Positions 35,405 to 47,400 of a DNA stretch of 64,000 nt are shown one piece after another. Numbering within the stretch: position 1 is the first letter of the stretch; every line of letters starts with the position of its first letter. The notes under the pieces were generated by a model, which had not been told where the DNA came from, did not search any database, and worked only from the letters and a program-made list of their open reading frames with translations. The translations under genes and the position numbers were made by a program. This DNA is from Straminergon stramineum (Eukaryota > Streptophyta > Bryopsida > Hypnales > Calliergonaceae), in contig OY987273.1 in NCBI GenBank assembly GCA_963920665.1, positions 14,014,501-14,078,500 of the forward strand, in the 5' to 3' direction.

Positions 35405-35779
35405 ATGTAAGAGAGGCTTTCTTTATTCTATTATGTTTAATAGTATAGAAGTATACCGAGTGTGGCTTGAATGTTATAAGGATTGAGTACTACTAGTAAT
35501 TCATTGTACTCATGATGAATTTTGATTTGTTTTGAAGTTCTAAATATATCCAAATATCAATATATATATCTTTGAATTAATCATTGGTTTGCTTTCTTTT
35601 AAATTCATGCTATTATGAAGGACACCTTTTTGTGAAGTATGTTTTTTTCATGCTCATCTAGAAATTTTAAATTATAAGACCCTTTGACAAAACCATAATT
35701 TTCTGAAATCTTCTAATTCCATCCATAAATCCATATTTTTTCCCACCTCTCTTGAAGCAAAGAACACGGTCTACTCTGC
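35405..35779. other. AT-rich spacer after gene C
   Basis: Probable 3' region of gene C. No feature recognised. Confidence 0.3.
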
Positions 35780-35950
35780 CCATTCGCCCATCCACTTGAT
35801 TGGTCGATCGGTCCATTTAAATCATCCGACCGCCTGTCTCTCCCTCCTCACGTCTGCATTGTCCAACCACCTGTCCGCCCATCCCCGTGTCACTCTATCT
35901 GCGTGTCCGCATTGTCCATCTGCCCGTCCGCAGTGAGCGCACCGTCTGCT
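35780..35950. repeat. GC-rich CCGTCCGC/CTGTCCGCC motif block upstream of the transposase
   Basis: There are repeated CCACCTGTCCGCCCATCC, GCGTGTCCGCATTGTCC and CTGCCCGTCCGCAGTG segments. They belong to the same motif family as the ends and the other inter-gene blocks, placed about 320 bp before the transposase start. Confidence 0.6.
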
Positions 35951-36271
35951 ACGGAATCAACTAACATCAGATTGCGTGTTCTATGATTTCAAAAATGGTC
36001 TTCAACGGTCAAGGCCAATTTTGGAGACTATATCTATAGGACAGAAGTCATTTGAGAGCACTCTTGAAAAACTGAACACTAAGATTTCCAAGGGCTAGGA
36101 GCTGCAATTTTTGTGTCCCTTGCTTGGTAATGTATAGTTCAGTGGACAGGAGGGCCTTGATTTTCAAGGCTTTGTGCACTCATTTTTTATTATATATGGA
36201 CATTGTTCATTCGGTCTTCACATTTTGAATTTGATTCCAATATACGGAATTAAAATTTGTGATTTGTCACT

Positions 36272-39200
36272 ATGAGTAAGGATTGGTCTGGTTGGTGTGG
36301 TATCCCATCAACCAGTAAGATAAAGTGCAAGGCTTGCAACTCGGTGTTTGCCAAGAAGATAAGCCGTATGTTGAGCCATTTAGGTTATGAAGGCCCATCA
36401 GGTGTTCGTGATACAGGAGTGAGTCTTTGTTCACAATTGACGCCGGATGTTCGAGTCCTATTTATTCGATCTAATGGGGCATTCCTACAAAGATCCATTG
36501 TTGACAATGTAGATGTTGGTAGCATGTGTATAGTCGAGAGCAATTTTTCAAATGAGAGGGATATGGCGAGTTTTACTCAAGAGGATTCATGTGCAACACC
36601 CAAAGAATTTGTTGGTGTAGGATTCGAAGTAAACCGAACTACAAAAGATCCACTGATCATGAGACTCCTAGGGCATCAGGCAGTAGACCTCTAAGACAGA
36701 GTAGTCTAGTGGATGGCTTTGAATCCGCAGGAAAACGCAATTTGAATGCAGTGTGGGCCAATTTCTTTTATGCGGCAAACATACCATTTGCTGTAGCTCA
36801 AAATCTGGCATTTAAAGTAGTAAAAAAAACAGCCAAGAGCTATGGGCCCTACACTCCACCATCGTATCATGATTTATGCTATAAATTGCTTGACCAAGCG
36901 AAGACCAACATCAAGACAAAGCTTCATAATAGGACCAAAGATAGCATTAGGAAGTTTGGAGCAACATTGTCTATTGATGGATGGAGCTCGGTTACCAATC
37001 GACCATTGATAAATGCCATGCTTGTATCTTCTGTAGGTGAGCAATTTCTAGGATCGGTGGATAGAAGTAGAGTCGAAAAGAATGCTCCTTTTTTGGCCTC
37101 TGTCTTGGAAAAGTTTGTAGAACAAGTAGGCCCCACAAATGTTGTGCAAGTAACTGCAAATAACACTCTTGTAAATCTAACAATATGGAATATGGTGTCA
37201 AGTAAATATCCACACATTTTCTTTCAAGGTTGTGTGGTGCACGCCTTGAATTTGTTGCTTCAAGATTGGGGGAAGCAAGAATGGATGAAGGACCTAGTGG
37301 AAAAGACCCATACCATTGAAAAGATCTTTAGATTGCGGCATATGTCGCTAGCTATATTTCAAAAGCATCAAACGAAGAATAGCTTATTAATGTCGGTGAA
37401 AACAAGATTTGCCTCAAATTTCTTCATGATTTCTCGTTTGTTGAAGGTCAAGGCTAGATTGCGACAAAGTGTAGTGGATCCACAATGGGTAGAATATGTA
37501 CTCAAGTTACAGGACACAAAGAAGGCAGAATCTCATACGAAGTCTCGAGAGGTGAAGAAGAAAATTTTAGATGAGTATTTTTGGGCCCATGCCACTAATT
37601 TTCGAGAATTGATGGCTCCTGTGGTGTTTGGTCTACGTGATTTGGATGCCAAGACACCATGCATGGGCAAGGTGTTGCACATTATGAGGAATTTAGAGAA
37701 GCATGTCTTCTCTTTTCAAAAGGAGCCCTTTGGTTTGTCCTCGGACTTGGCCATTCCTAACGAAAAGTCGTTTGGTAAGCGACAGAAAATGGTAGAGATC
37801 GATCTACATTATGCAGGAGCTCTTTTGAACCCTTACCTTCTTCACGATAAAGGACTAGCTGACGATCAAGATGCAACAGAGGCATGCAAGCGCGTTATTA
37901 GGAAAATATGTCAATCGGGAACTTATCCTGACGTAGTGAAGGAGTTTGTAGCATTTCGACACTGAGATCCTCCGTTCCACGACATGTTGGATCCGGCCGA
38001 GCAAAAATTATTGGCACATGCTTGGTGGGATTTTGAGGGTGCATGTGGCAAGCTCATTGTTCTAACTGCAAAGAGGATTTTGGCCCAACCGGTGTCATCA
38101 TCTTTATGTGAACAAAATTGGAGTAGCTACTCTTTTGTTCTCAACAAATCCCGAAACAAGTTGAAGCTAGAGAGAGTAGCCGATTTGGTGTATGTATACA
38201 CCAATTCCAAAGTCATAGCTGCATCGAAGGAAAAGGATGAAAAGAAGTGGTACCATGACAACATGGAGTCCAAAGATTCGGAAGGGCCTATCTCGAAAGA
38301 CGAGGATGATGAATCTATATCTAATGATAGAGATGCTGTAAATTATAATATGCACAATTCTGACGTAGAAATGTTTGAAACTCCTAATCAAAACAATAAA
38401 GACTTCGGAGTCAAGGATGGAGACATGTATGAGTTTCGATCAAATGAGGACGATTGTGGGCTTGATGATGATGTACTTTTGATAGCTAGATTTGTAGATG
38501 GAACCGGATTCATGAGTAGCAAAAATCTTCTACCAAACATGGAGAATACGAATGTAGAGATAAGGGCGACCAATAGGACAACAATTGCGTATGATGGGAG
38601 TCTTGAAAAGGATGAAGTGATTCCCATTTCTAATGCTCCATCCACAATAATGGCGGTAAAAAAAAATGACCAGCATGAAGACAAGGGAGGATGTGAGGTA
38701 AATGATTAGATGAACGTGTGCAATGCAATTGGTGCGTCAATAGTAATATCTACAAGCAAAAAATGTGGAAAAGCAAATATTGAAAATGCCAAACTACACA
38801 AAGTACAAGACAATGTTGAAGCACATTCGATGGAGTCAGGCAACCCAATTTTTGTCAACAATGGTGTTGGCGAAATGCACCTCTTGGAAGATTCTCCCAA
38901 ACCACCATGTAGCGCTCCTCCACATGCACTCTTTAAAACCGACGCCACAGCATTGGATGGTTCAAGGAAATCATGGCTTGGAAAAAGACATTTGTCTCCT
39001 ACGAAAGAAATGGGTTTTGGAGGCAATCCAAGTCGAACCATTTTATCATGTACTGATAATTATAAGGATGAAACATTGGCTTCAATGTTTGTTCAACATC
39101 GGGGCCATCCACCATGCCATTCTTTGAAATCATTAGGCCAAACATTGCAGTCTATGAATGCAATGCAGTTAATTACTCAAGGAGCGCCAAAAGCAGAGAT

Positions 39201-39570
39201 ATCAAAGGTTGAAGACTCCATCAAAGCTCGTAAAAAAAGAATAATGCAACCCTTTGCTACCTCCCCAACCAAGAGACCAAATGTAGGTCGAACCCCACTT
39301 GATACCTATCAAGTTTCCTCAAAGAGGAAAATGAAAACAATCCCTAGCCTTAAGGAAGGCATTGGTAAGTCTATATTAAGAACCAAAATGGAGAAGAAGA
39401 CCGGTAGATCAATGAGATCATTGACATCTATACAAGTACAAGGAGTAAAAATTGTACAATCTTCATCAAACAACATGGAAGAGACATCTAGCGATGAAGA
39501 CAATGGATGGGGAACTAGATGTAACAGTAGTGGGGCTAAGGTGAAAAGAGATAGTGATTACGAGACTTAG
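36272..39570 (+). pseudogene. hAT transposase with BED finger and long C-terminal extension
   Basis: Exon-like frame 1 (36,272-36,694) holds a BED finger (CKACNSVFAKK, RMLSHLG). The frame then shifts between 36,589 and 36,694 (an intron or a frameshift) into the catalytic part, starting around SRPLRQSSLVDGF. SIDGWSSVTNRPLINAML is the first-Asp/DUF659 region. VVQVTANNT aligns with VVTDNA of active enzymes, which puts Asn at the second catalytic Asp. GCVVHALNLLL is the conserved Cys/His motif, and LCEQNWSSYSFVLNKSRNKL is the dimerisation region with the third acidic residue. A TGA at 37,963-37,965 and a TAG at 38,707-38,709 interrupt this one frame. About 450 residues follow the dimerisation region, acidic then basic (KRHLSPTKEMG, SARKKR-like), which is unusual for hAT. 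This enzyme presumably mobilised the whole element. Confidence 0.8.
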
Positions 39571-40490
39571 AGGTTCAAGGGATGTAGGCTTAGGTGCTTA
39601 GGTGTTTAGGTGCTCATGATACATTGAGCATGTAATAGCAATTGATTGTCTGAAGCTTTCATTGCAGATGGAGTTTGGTTATTATTGTTGAAAATATAAT
39701 TACATTTTTTTGAATTGCAAAACCAAGAAGAAGTCTCCCCAAAATTGATTGTATTCCTCTTTCTTTGTATGAAACATGATACATTGCAAGATACATATAT
39801 AATGCAACAATTTTGACTTCATGACTGTCATAGAATCATAGATTTGATCATTTTCAAGGTGAAGAGAATTTTGAATTTTTTTTTTAATCCTTTCCCTTGA
39901 TAATTCATAATTGCAATTATAGTGTACAATTTCTTTGGTTGAGTACATTACAAAGGATAGTCCATATGTTATTGTAAAAAGCATTCAAGGAATCAAGGTT
40001 TACTTGAAGCTTTGTATTAAAAAAATAAGCTCTCTTCAAAAATACAAAACGTCAAGTTCAATCTCTCTGATAGGTGAGCAAGAAACATCATTTCATTTTA
40101 AAGGTTTTAGAGATGTCACTTGAAGGTTTTGAACTTTTGAAGGGTCAATTTTGAATTTAGGACGGAGATTTTCATTATACACCTTGCGACCTTGGTGCTC
40201 AATAATCATCTCCATCTGAAATTCAATACTAACCCTCCAAATCCTCTAGGTCCATCTCCTAAACCTTTAGAATGAAATCACTTTCCCTCCCACATACAAC
40301 AGAGAACTGACTTGACGTTTTCCTATTTTTTTTTCTTTTTAAGGTTGGCTACCAGAACCAACCCAAATGATCTCATTAGGGATTGAACTCAAGACCTCCA
40401 TAGAAAACTAATACCTTCCAAGTATTGCTCAAAAATGCCTTGAAGACTCAAAGGTCATCATGACTTCTTTTTGGATGTTAAAGGTTGGAT
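39571..40490. other. AT-rich 3' region of the hAT
   Basis: Non-coding sequence after the transposase. It contains no recognised signal. Confidence 0.35.
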
Positions 40491-40774
40491 TTGTTGTACA
40501 CTTATTAAGCCTTTTAAGGATTCTAAGCCCTCGCCCCAATCCGCGGTCGGTTTAGGCCTTTAGGGTTGCTACATGTCTCCTTCTAGGCCTCTATGCATCT
40601 GCCACTAGCCACTAGCAATTTGCTTGTCCGCCCATCCGCCCAACCACATTTATCTAGGGTAAATTTGCGGACGGTGTTTTTTACCCACTAGAGACACAAC
40701 GTCCGCGGAGTCTGTGCATCCGGATGTCCAGACATCCAATTTTTGGACGCAATTTTGCCTGGGATGCTCACTTT
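40491..40774 (+). repeat. Right subterminal GC-rich region of the hAT
   Basis: It contains CCGCGGTCGG, TTGTCCGCCCATCCGCCCAA, TTGCGGACGGTG, AACGTCCGCGGAG and ATCCGGATGTCC. The last two resemble CATCCGG and GGACGTCCGC at the left end in inverted order. Confidence 0.6.
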
Positions 40775-41238
40775 TGTCAACCCTACTTGTTACGGCTCTA
40801 AGTGACCTGCCTTCTGAATTGGCCATTTGAAAATTTGTGAGAGTGTTTCTTGGTCAAATCTAATACAACATTTGGTCTAAGTGTATTTTATGTAGTTAGA
40901 GGAGAGAAAAGAGTGTGAGGAATACGAGTGGTGAATCCCTACCCCTCTTCAAGATCAAAGGCGGACCCTCTAAGGGTAAAATAGAGGTATAGAAAACCAG
41001 AGTGTGAAAAGAAGAAAGAACTAGATTCCAAAAAAGAGTGGATCTGGATTGGATCCAGATTGGATTCTAGAAAGGTCAAGATCCAAAAAAGAAAGAAAAT
41101 AAGTAGGAGTGCTTAAGTCGATAAAATGGATAATCTCAACTTGCAGCAATAGTCTAGAATCCCCTAGGATGATATTTCGAGTCATTTTACAACGTTTTGG
41201 TGTTGTAAGGATACTTACGCCTCTACGCACGTATGATA

Positions 41239-43106
41239 GGGTGTCAACTTGACCCCCCCAAAATGGGACCTCTTTTTTAGAAAAACTGGTTTGTGTGGGA
41301 AATGGCGTGACGAGGAATCATAGTGACTCACGGGTTTGGCCCCAACTCTAGAGGCAATGACACCAGCTTGAGAGAATCACAAAATAAGAAGCACAAAAAA
41401 AATTGGGAAAGGTTGGATGGCAGGTGGCGGCTGCACCCATCACGAGCCTCATACTCGTCACGCTTAGTGTGCAAACCTGCACTGTGAGCTTCCCAAGCCC
41501 TCTCTTGGGTAACCTCAAAACTAGGGGTCCCATGTTTGTAATCTCAGTTCTGGAAGCCATTGCCAAGACCACCATGCTTGTTATTGGAAAGGGCGCAACC
41601 CTAAAAGCATTGGAAGAAGGACAAGCCTGACTAGATCGCGTGATGGTAGGCTAAAAGAACATTTGAGACAAGGTGTGAGAATTGTGTGAGATGGCTACCT
41701 TGCAAGTGATGCTGACTTTGCGTGGTCTTCGTGTCAACTTTTCCTCTTCTTCCTTGTCCCCATCCTTATTGCGGCTTCGAGTGGTCCTCATTTCTTGTGC
41801 CGTCTCTTCCCTTAGCGCATGTGTCATGATTACAAATTTGAGATTGAACTTCTAAATTGCAAAAATTTGGATCCTGAAGGCCGCAAGCTTGTGTGTATTT
41901 GAATGTTCTAGAAGCATGGCAAATTTGTGATGGACGAGGCCGCAACCTCGGAGGTCCTCGGGTGGTGATCATTGTACCAACATCATTGCCATGTAGCGAG
42001 GGCATCTCCAAAATTGGAAATCCTGAAAAAGGTGGCAGTAGGACTAGACTCAACAATTTCCTTATAGTTTGTGGTAGCGAGTGAGGCTACGTTAACCCAT
42101 GACTTTGGTGGCTGTATAGTCATCAAGGTGAATCCACTATGGTTAATCTCACTTGCATCACTCTCGGCTAAACTTGGAGCTTGATTTAGAAAGTCCTTCC
42201 ACTTTAGCAATAATCGATCGCTCTTTCAATTTTCCTTTGATGATGAATAGGCCGTGTGGATGAGTCCATACTCAATGACGAGGCATGGTGTCGGAGTGGT
42301 GAATTGTCGGCGTTGCGATGGCATGATACCACGAAGGCATGCCACACTGAGTCACTCACAGCGTCGACTAGAGGGTACGTAAGAATGTGGCTACTTGACG
42401 GAGTGACCACCAATAATCTGTGATTTGGCTAAATTTTACTCAGTTCCTACTTCACATCTTCATGTTCTCATAGCTATATTATAATTACGCTTCTTAAAAT
42501 GAACATTCGTTTAATTCCCGTGAACCCTTTCTTCAAATGTTGGTAGATACGCGACATTCCAATTTTCAATTTCATCTGGGGTCCTTGATGGCATCATGAA
42601 GTATTCAGAGACAATGTGATGGAGAATTTATTGATTTGGGTGCAATTAAACTTTGTGAATTCCTAATCTCGTTCCTATAATCCTCTCCGTATCTCGAATT
42701 CCATTCCAATATATCTCACTGAGCTCGTTCCTATTTGAGGTCCAACTAGAATTGTATTCATGAAAATCTACTACTTGACAATTCTAATCATTCGCTTTGA
42801 CATAGATGTTGGGGTTTAGGATTATTGGAATGGTATCTCTTCGGTATATAAAAGGACTACTATAAAGAGATGAGAATCAAAAGTAGAAATAGAAGAAATG
42901 ATTGAAATACTCACAGTGGCAATGCAATTGTCTTCTCCTTGATTTTGGATACCTCCTGATTCCTATTGCATTTCATGACTTACAGCATCATTCTTCAATG
43001 TAGTGCCTTCTTCTCCTTCAGTACTTCCTCCACCAAAGCAAAGGGACTTCCTCAATTCTCCAAGGGTGGACTGAGAAACCTTGGACACTACCTTCTTCTT
43101 GTTCAT
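41239..43106 (-). pseudogene. Methyltransferase-like gene of the MULE, upstream exons
   Basis: A start is visible at 43,106 (MNKKKVVSKVSQSTLGELRK), and this exon ends at a GTGAGT donor (42,909-42,914). A second exon-like frame (about 41,830-41,699) reads ALREETAQEMRTTRSRNK plus a Glu/Lys/Arg-rich stretch and ends at a GTAGCC donor. A third (about 41,620-41,400) reads WEAHSAGLHTKRDEYEARDG. They lie on the same strand as the exons at 16.4-19.8 kb and on the other side of LTR copy 3, so I join them as one gene. The exon chain between 42,900 and 41,840 is unclear, although a frame at 42,204-42,413 may be part of it. The N-terminus is basic and may be nuclear. Confidence 0.45.
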
Positions 43107-44453
43107 CCTAGACTTCTTGAGCACCTTAGATGATGAAAAATAAAAACTACGATACCACTTTCAACTCCTCACATCAATCGACTCAAGTTCAACTCTCCGT
43201 GTTTCTACAAGCATGGGGGGAATGAAATTGACATAAGACTTCCCTCTCCTCTACACAAGCTAAGTGAAACCAACAAACTAAAATGGGATCTAGTAGGAAG
43301 CCACAATAGACTTATCAAATGGTTCAAGCTCTTTTAGAGTTTTATCTATGCATAGGATGTGAACTCCATTAATTAATATTTGCCCATAGCTATCAAGGAC
43401 GTTAACTCCACTTCAGGGCAGACCTTTGAATGTGCCGGGAAGGGGCAATTAAATTAATTTGGCGATTTCAAAAATGTATGCCGACATTAATTTTGCCCAA
43501 TTTCCAATGTCGAGGGGTGGAAGCTCAAGCATCTATTTAGAGGACAATAGGAATTCAATGCTTGGGCAATTTCAGTTCATCCACAGTCCCCAAAACATAA
43601 TAAATGACACTCTAGATGGCGGTGCACAAAATACAGTTTCCTATGGCGGTGGGTTTCAGTGCCTCATTAAGGGGAAAAATTCACACATACAGAAATTCAC
43701 TTATTGCTCACTCAAATTTAACTTTCATGAAAGTATGATACTACATAAGGCCACAAAAATTTGGTTGCCTTCACTATTTTCAAAGTCCTAATGCCTTTAG
43801 AATGCCACTAGCTTCTGCCTTTGCTTCGTGAGGATGGCTTGTGTTCGAGTGCATGGTCAAGATGTTCCTTTGTTGTTTCCTATAGATGAGGGAGAACGGG
43901 CCAAAGTTATAAGTCACCTCCTACACGTCCACTTTAGAGTTGTAGAGTCCTCCATCTACATTGAAGAGGAAAAATTGTCTCAGTCAAGTGAATTGGTTCA
44001 ATCCATTTCAGTTCTCAAGAGTCTAGAAGGAGATAGCCATTGCTAGTACCTAGCCCTTAGGAACTATAGGGCTTATGGTCTTCCACTCTCCATGCTAGGG
44101 GTTTCAATGGAAATTTGGAGTCAACAGTCAAATAAGTCCACAGTTGACATGCCATATGTTGCACGCACGATGTCATCCAGTCCACCTCATGAGGTCTTCT
44201 AGGTGCTCCTCGATAGTACAATTCTACAGTGAATGAAGGTAGAGGAATTAGAATCCATCATAGAATTGTCGAGTGAATCGAAAAGTGAGTCACTTGACTT
44301 GATGCTTGAAAAGCAATGGTGTCCAATCCCTTATGAGTTGAGGGAAAAGGCTTCTTTATACTTAGAACCAAACACTCCCTCCAATAGTCCAGCCTCATTT
44401 CTATTGCCACGTCCTCCTGTGCACCCATCTCCTACTCAACAAGTTAGTATAAT

Positions 44454-44458
44454 GGAGT
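44454..44458 (+). repeat. 5-bp target duplication of LTR copy 6
   Basis: GGAGT here is repeated exactly at 47,937-47,941. The MULE transposase frame continues across the excised unit. Confidence 0.9.
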
Positions 44459-47400
44459 TGTTGCAAGGCTAGCCGTAAATCCAAAATTCATCGGGTTAAT
44501 AGTAAAGAGTTTATAAGTATACAAAATTTTTCCAAAATTCTAATAGGAAAATAGGATTAGAACCGTCTTAGCCTAAACATCTCCCTAAGGCTGAGAGGAT
44601 GCTCCAAGTATTCTGTAACGGGATCTAGGACAGAACCGGATACCGAGAACCCAAATAGCGACAGCCTACAGTCTAGACTTCCAGCCTAGGAAAATAGGGA
44701 TCCGTTACGGGTAAACGGTCTGCTTTAGGAACGGTTGGGAGGATGACGGGTACTCAACCCCACCACTTCCATTTGTTCTTCCTCTTTCTTCCACAACTGT
44801 TTTGTGCGCGTATAGTTGAGAGAAAGAGTGGTGAGTTAGTGATCGTTTCAGAAGTTCCTGCTTGTCCAGATCTTGTTCTAGTTTGCAATGGCGGAGGGGG
44901 ATATCCGGAAGCCATTGGTGATAGGGCAAATGGTTTGTCTGTCCATTCTGGAAAGGCTAAAAGAGAGGTCACAGTTGGAGGATGATCTGAGTGAGATAGG
45001 GCGGGTCGGACTATTCTTCAGGCCATGGACTGTAAAGAATGATAGGATGATTCAGGAGCTTATTGTAGGAGCCTCGAATCAGTACAAGTTGACAATGAAG
45101 GGGCGACCCAAAACTTGGACTAATGAGGTCTAGGCCAAGGTTTACGGATTCCCCAAAAAGGGATCTGGATTAGCCTCTCGAATGGATAAGTTTGCAGTAG
45201 GGAAGTTTAAAAATGCAGTCCGTTCCAAGGATGGGTATGCCATCAGCAACTATCTAGATGCAAGGTAGAGGCATGTCCTAGAATTTATGATCCCTGTCTT
45301 GTATCCGGAAAAGCCTACCCGGGTTACGATTACGGTAGCAAACACCATTTTTGGTGCTATGGAGGGTAGACCAGTCAATTTGGGCAAAGTGATTGGAACA
45401 GTAGTCTCCAAGCTTGCCGCCAATGTAGGCAAGGCAAAGACCAGAGCAATTGGTCTTTACCTATTCCACCTCTACCATCATGCAGAACTCCTGAGTGACG
45501 TGGAAATGGTAGAGTATAATACCAGATCCACCATCCTGCAATACGACCTCATAGAGGAAGTAGAGGCAAAGCAGCTGCCAATAGAGGAGGAAGAAGATCC
45601 GGAAGAGGAGCAACTCGTGGATTGGAGGCGGAGGAAGTCCACTGATCCAACTTCACGGGGGAAGCTTCTGACTCAAGAGAAGATTCCGGTAGAAGAAGAA
45701 GGAGTCATATCCGGATTCTTCAAAACCAGGTTCAACTAGGTACTACAGGCTCAAGAGTACCACAAGAACCTAGTGGACTTGCTCAAGAAGATCAGCAAGA
45801 AGTTGAAGACGGAGCCAGAAGACATCCTCAACGCTTTGAAGAAACTTCCGAATCTAGAAGCACTAGAGAAGAAGGAGGAGTAGATTGAAGGCTTGGAGAA
45901 GGAGAAGGCGGACCTTCAAGCCAAACTAAGCTGGTTTCAAGGAGAGATGGCTGCAGCAAAGCAAAGGGAAAAAGAAGCCCTGTATTTGGTCAAGAACCTA
46001 TCCGGGTTGGTGGACAAGCTGGCAGACCCAGTCATGAAGGCAACCCTCATGCAAAATCGGCTTGTAAAGAAAGGGCATCTTACCGGATCTAAGGTGATCC
46101 AGATCCTAGTAGACTTCTCATCAAGGATGGAGTCTACCTTGAAGGAAATGCGTTTGTTGCTAGGACGGATTGATCCGGATCATCTCATAGACTTCTCCAG
46201 CTTTCCGAAGATCCACTTTGACACGAAAACTCTAATAAAGATGACTGCCTCAATGCCACTGCCATCTAGATTGGAAGCCCGAAGGGAGACTCTCTAGCAT
46301 TCTATAGAACCCTTCTCTACGCAACTCGAGAAGACAATCCGGGGGAGTGTGAAGACAACACGAGAACCAAGTAAGCAGCTAGAAGCAACAGGGGAGTTAG
46401 CATCGCCGGAGATTACGATTTCACCGCCTATCCCAATATTCCATCTTCTAGAGAAAGAGCCACTTCAAACACCTCGCACACAATCCCATGGTGAATTGGC
46501 AGACCGGATCGGAGGATTGTTGAATCCGGCTCAGACCCATCCAGAAGGATTCGAGCACTTGTTGCAACAACAACCAAGGAAGGAGATGGACCCCATTATT
46601 TGGGATGAGACATCTCCAGGTGAAGAAGATGAGAGGGAAATCACTCAGATTGAGAAATCTGAGGAAGAGGAGTACCAAACTAGATCGGAAGATGAAGAGG
46701 AGGAAGAAGGGGAATACTCTCCTGTAGAAATCAGGAAAATTCAGACTCGGGCAGCATTGAGGATGACACCGGTGAAGGCAACTCCGAGGTCATCTACTCG
46801 AGCACTAGCCAATCAAGGCGAGAGTAGTCTAAAGAAAGCGCGAAAGGTGAAGTAGTTAGGTTTTTGAGGCAGTTAGAATTTGAGTTTTGAATCGTATCCA
46901 GATTTCCAGGTGTGGGTCTGGGTTCCAGATTTGTAGGATTTGACTTTTCCAGGCTTCTTGGGAAGTCTATGAGTGGTCACCTAGATTTCCAGGTGGCTTT
47001 TTGGCTTTTTTGGCTATGGTTTTTTGGAGTTTTTAAGTGAGGGGCAGGTTTGTTGCCCTCTCATTCCATCCTAGTATTGTAGTTTGTATTTTGTCATCCT
47101 TTCTTTAATCTAAGCTACTAAGTGGACCCTCAAGAATTGATCTATCGTATATCCAACTTTCTGATGTTGTCTTGTGAGTGTGTTTAAGTAAGAGAGGAGG
47201 AGGAAAGGAGGAATCTGGATCTGAGGGGACTTAGATCTGAGTTGTGAGGAACGTTTTTGACGTAGTCTAGACTCGTGATTTTGGTTTTGAGCACGCGCCT
47301 TTAAAACACTGGAATGGGAATCAAATTAGGAATGGCGTGGGTGCGAGTCCAGAACACCAGGGAGGGTTCCGTGCGGAGATAAGCAACTGCTTGTGGAAGA

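Larger units (their letters stand above)
22883..40785 (+). mobile_element. Giant hAT transposon, 17,903 bp, with cargo genes
   Basis: The left end is CTGGGTTGACA and the right end, reverse-complemented, is TAGGGTTGACA; 9 of 11 positions match. It is flanked by the exact 8-bp duplication CTTGTTAC. hAT elements make 8-bp duplications and often start YAGGG, and the only recognisable transposase inside (36,272-39,570) is hAT-type. Sequence on both sides joins into LTR copy 3 without gap. It contains a kinase-like gene (24,486-25,970, minus), a zinc-finger/Gly-rich gene (27,790-28,890, minus), a zinc-finger/RING gene (32,027-35,404, plus) and the transposase (plus). GC-rich minisatellites near both ends and between the genes share GCGGACGG/CCGTCCGC-like motifs. 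Typical hAT elements are a few kb, so this one is exceptionally large. Confidence 0.88.
19820..41238 (+). mobile_element. LTR-like unit copy 3, split by the giant hAT
   Basis: It starts TGTCGTGAGACGTAATC and ends CGCACGTATGATA. The left part is 19,820-22,882 and the right part 40,786/40,794-41,238. Without the 17,903-bp hAT and its duplication it is 3,508 bp, the family size. The outer flanks (GTAGT and GGGTG) do not form a clear 5-bp duplication, unlike copies 2, 4, 5 and 6. It disrupts the methyltransferase-like gene. Confidence 0.8.

Noticed and set aside
22883..40785. Helitron explanation for the large gene-carrying insertion.
   Set aside because: Helitrons insert between A and T without duplication and end in CTRR with a hairpin. 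Here there is an exact 8-bp duplication and terminal inverted repeats.
44888..46855. TAG reassigned to an amino acid, since only TAG stops occur in the LTR frame.
   Set aside because: Other copies have TGG, CAG or CGG at these positions, the frames themselves end in TAG, and other genes in the window show TAA and TGA. Methylation-driven transitions explain it better.
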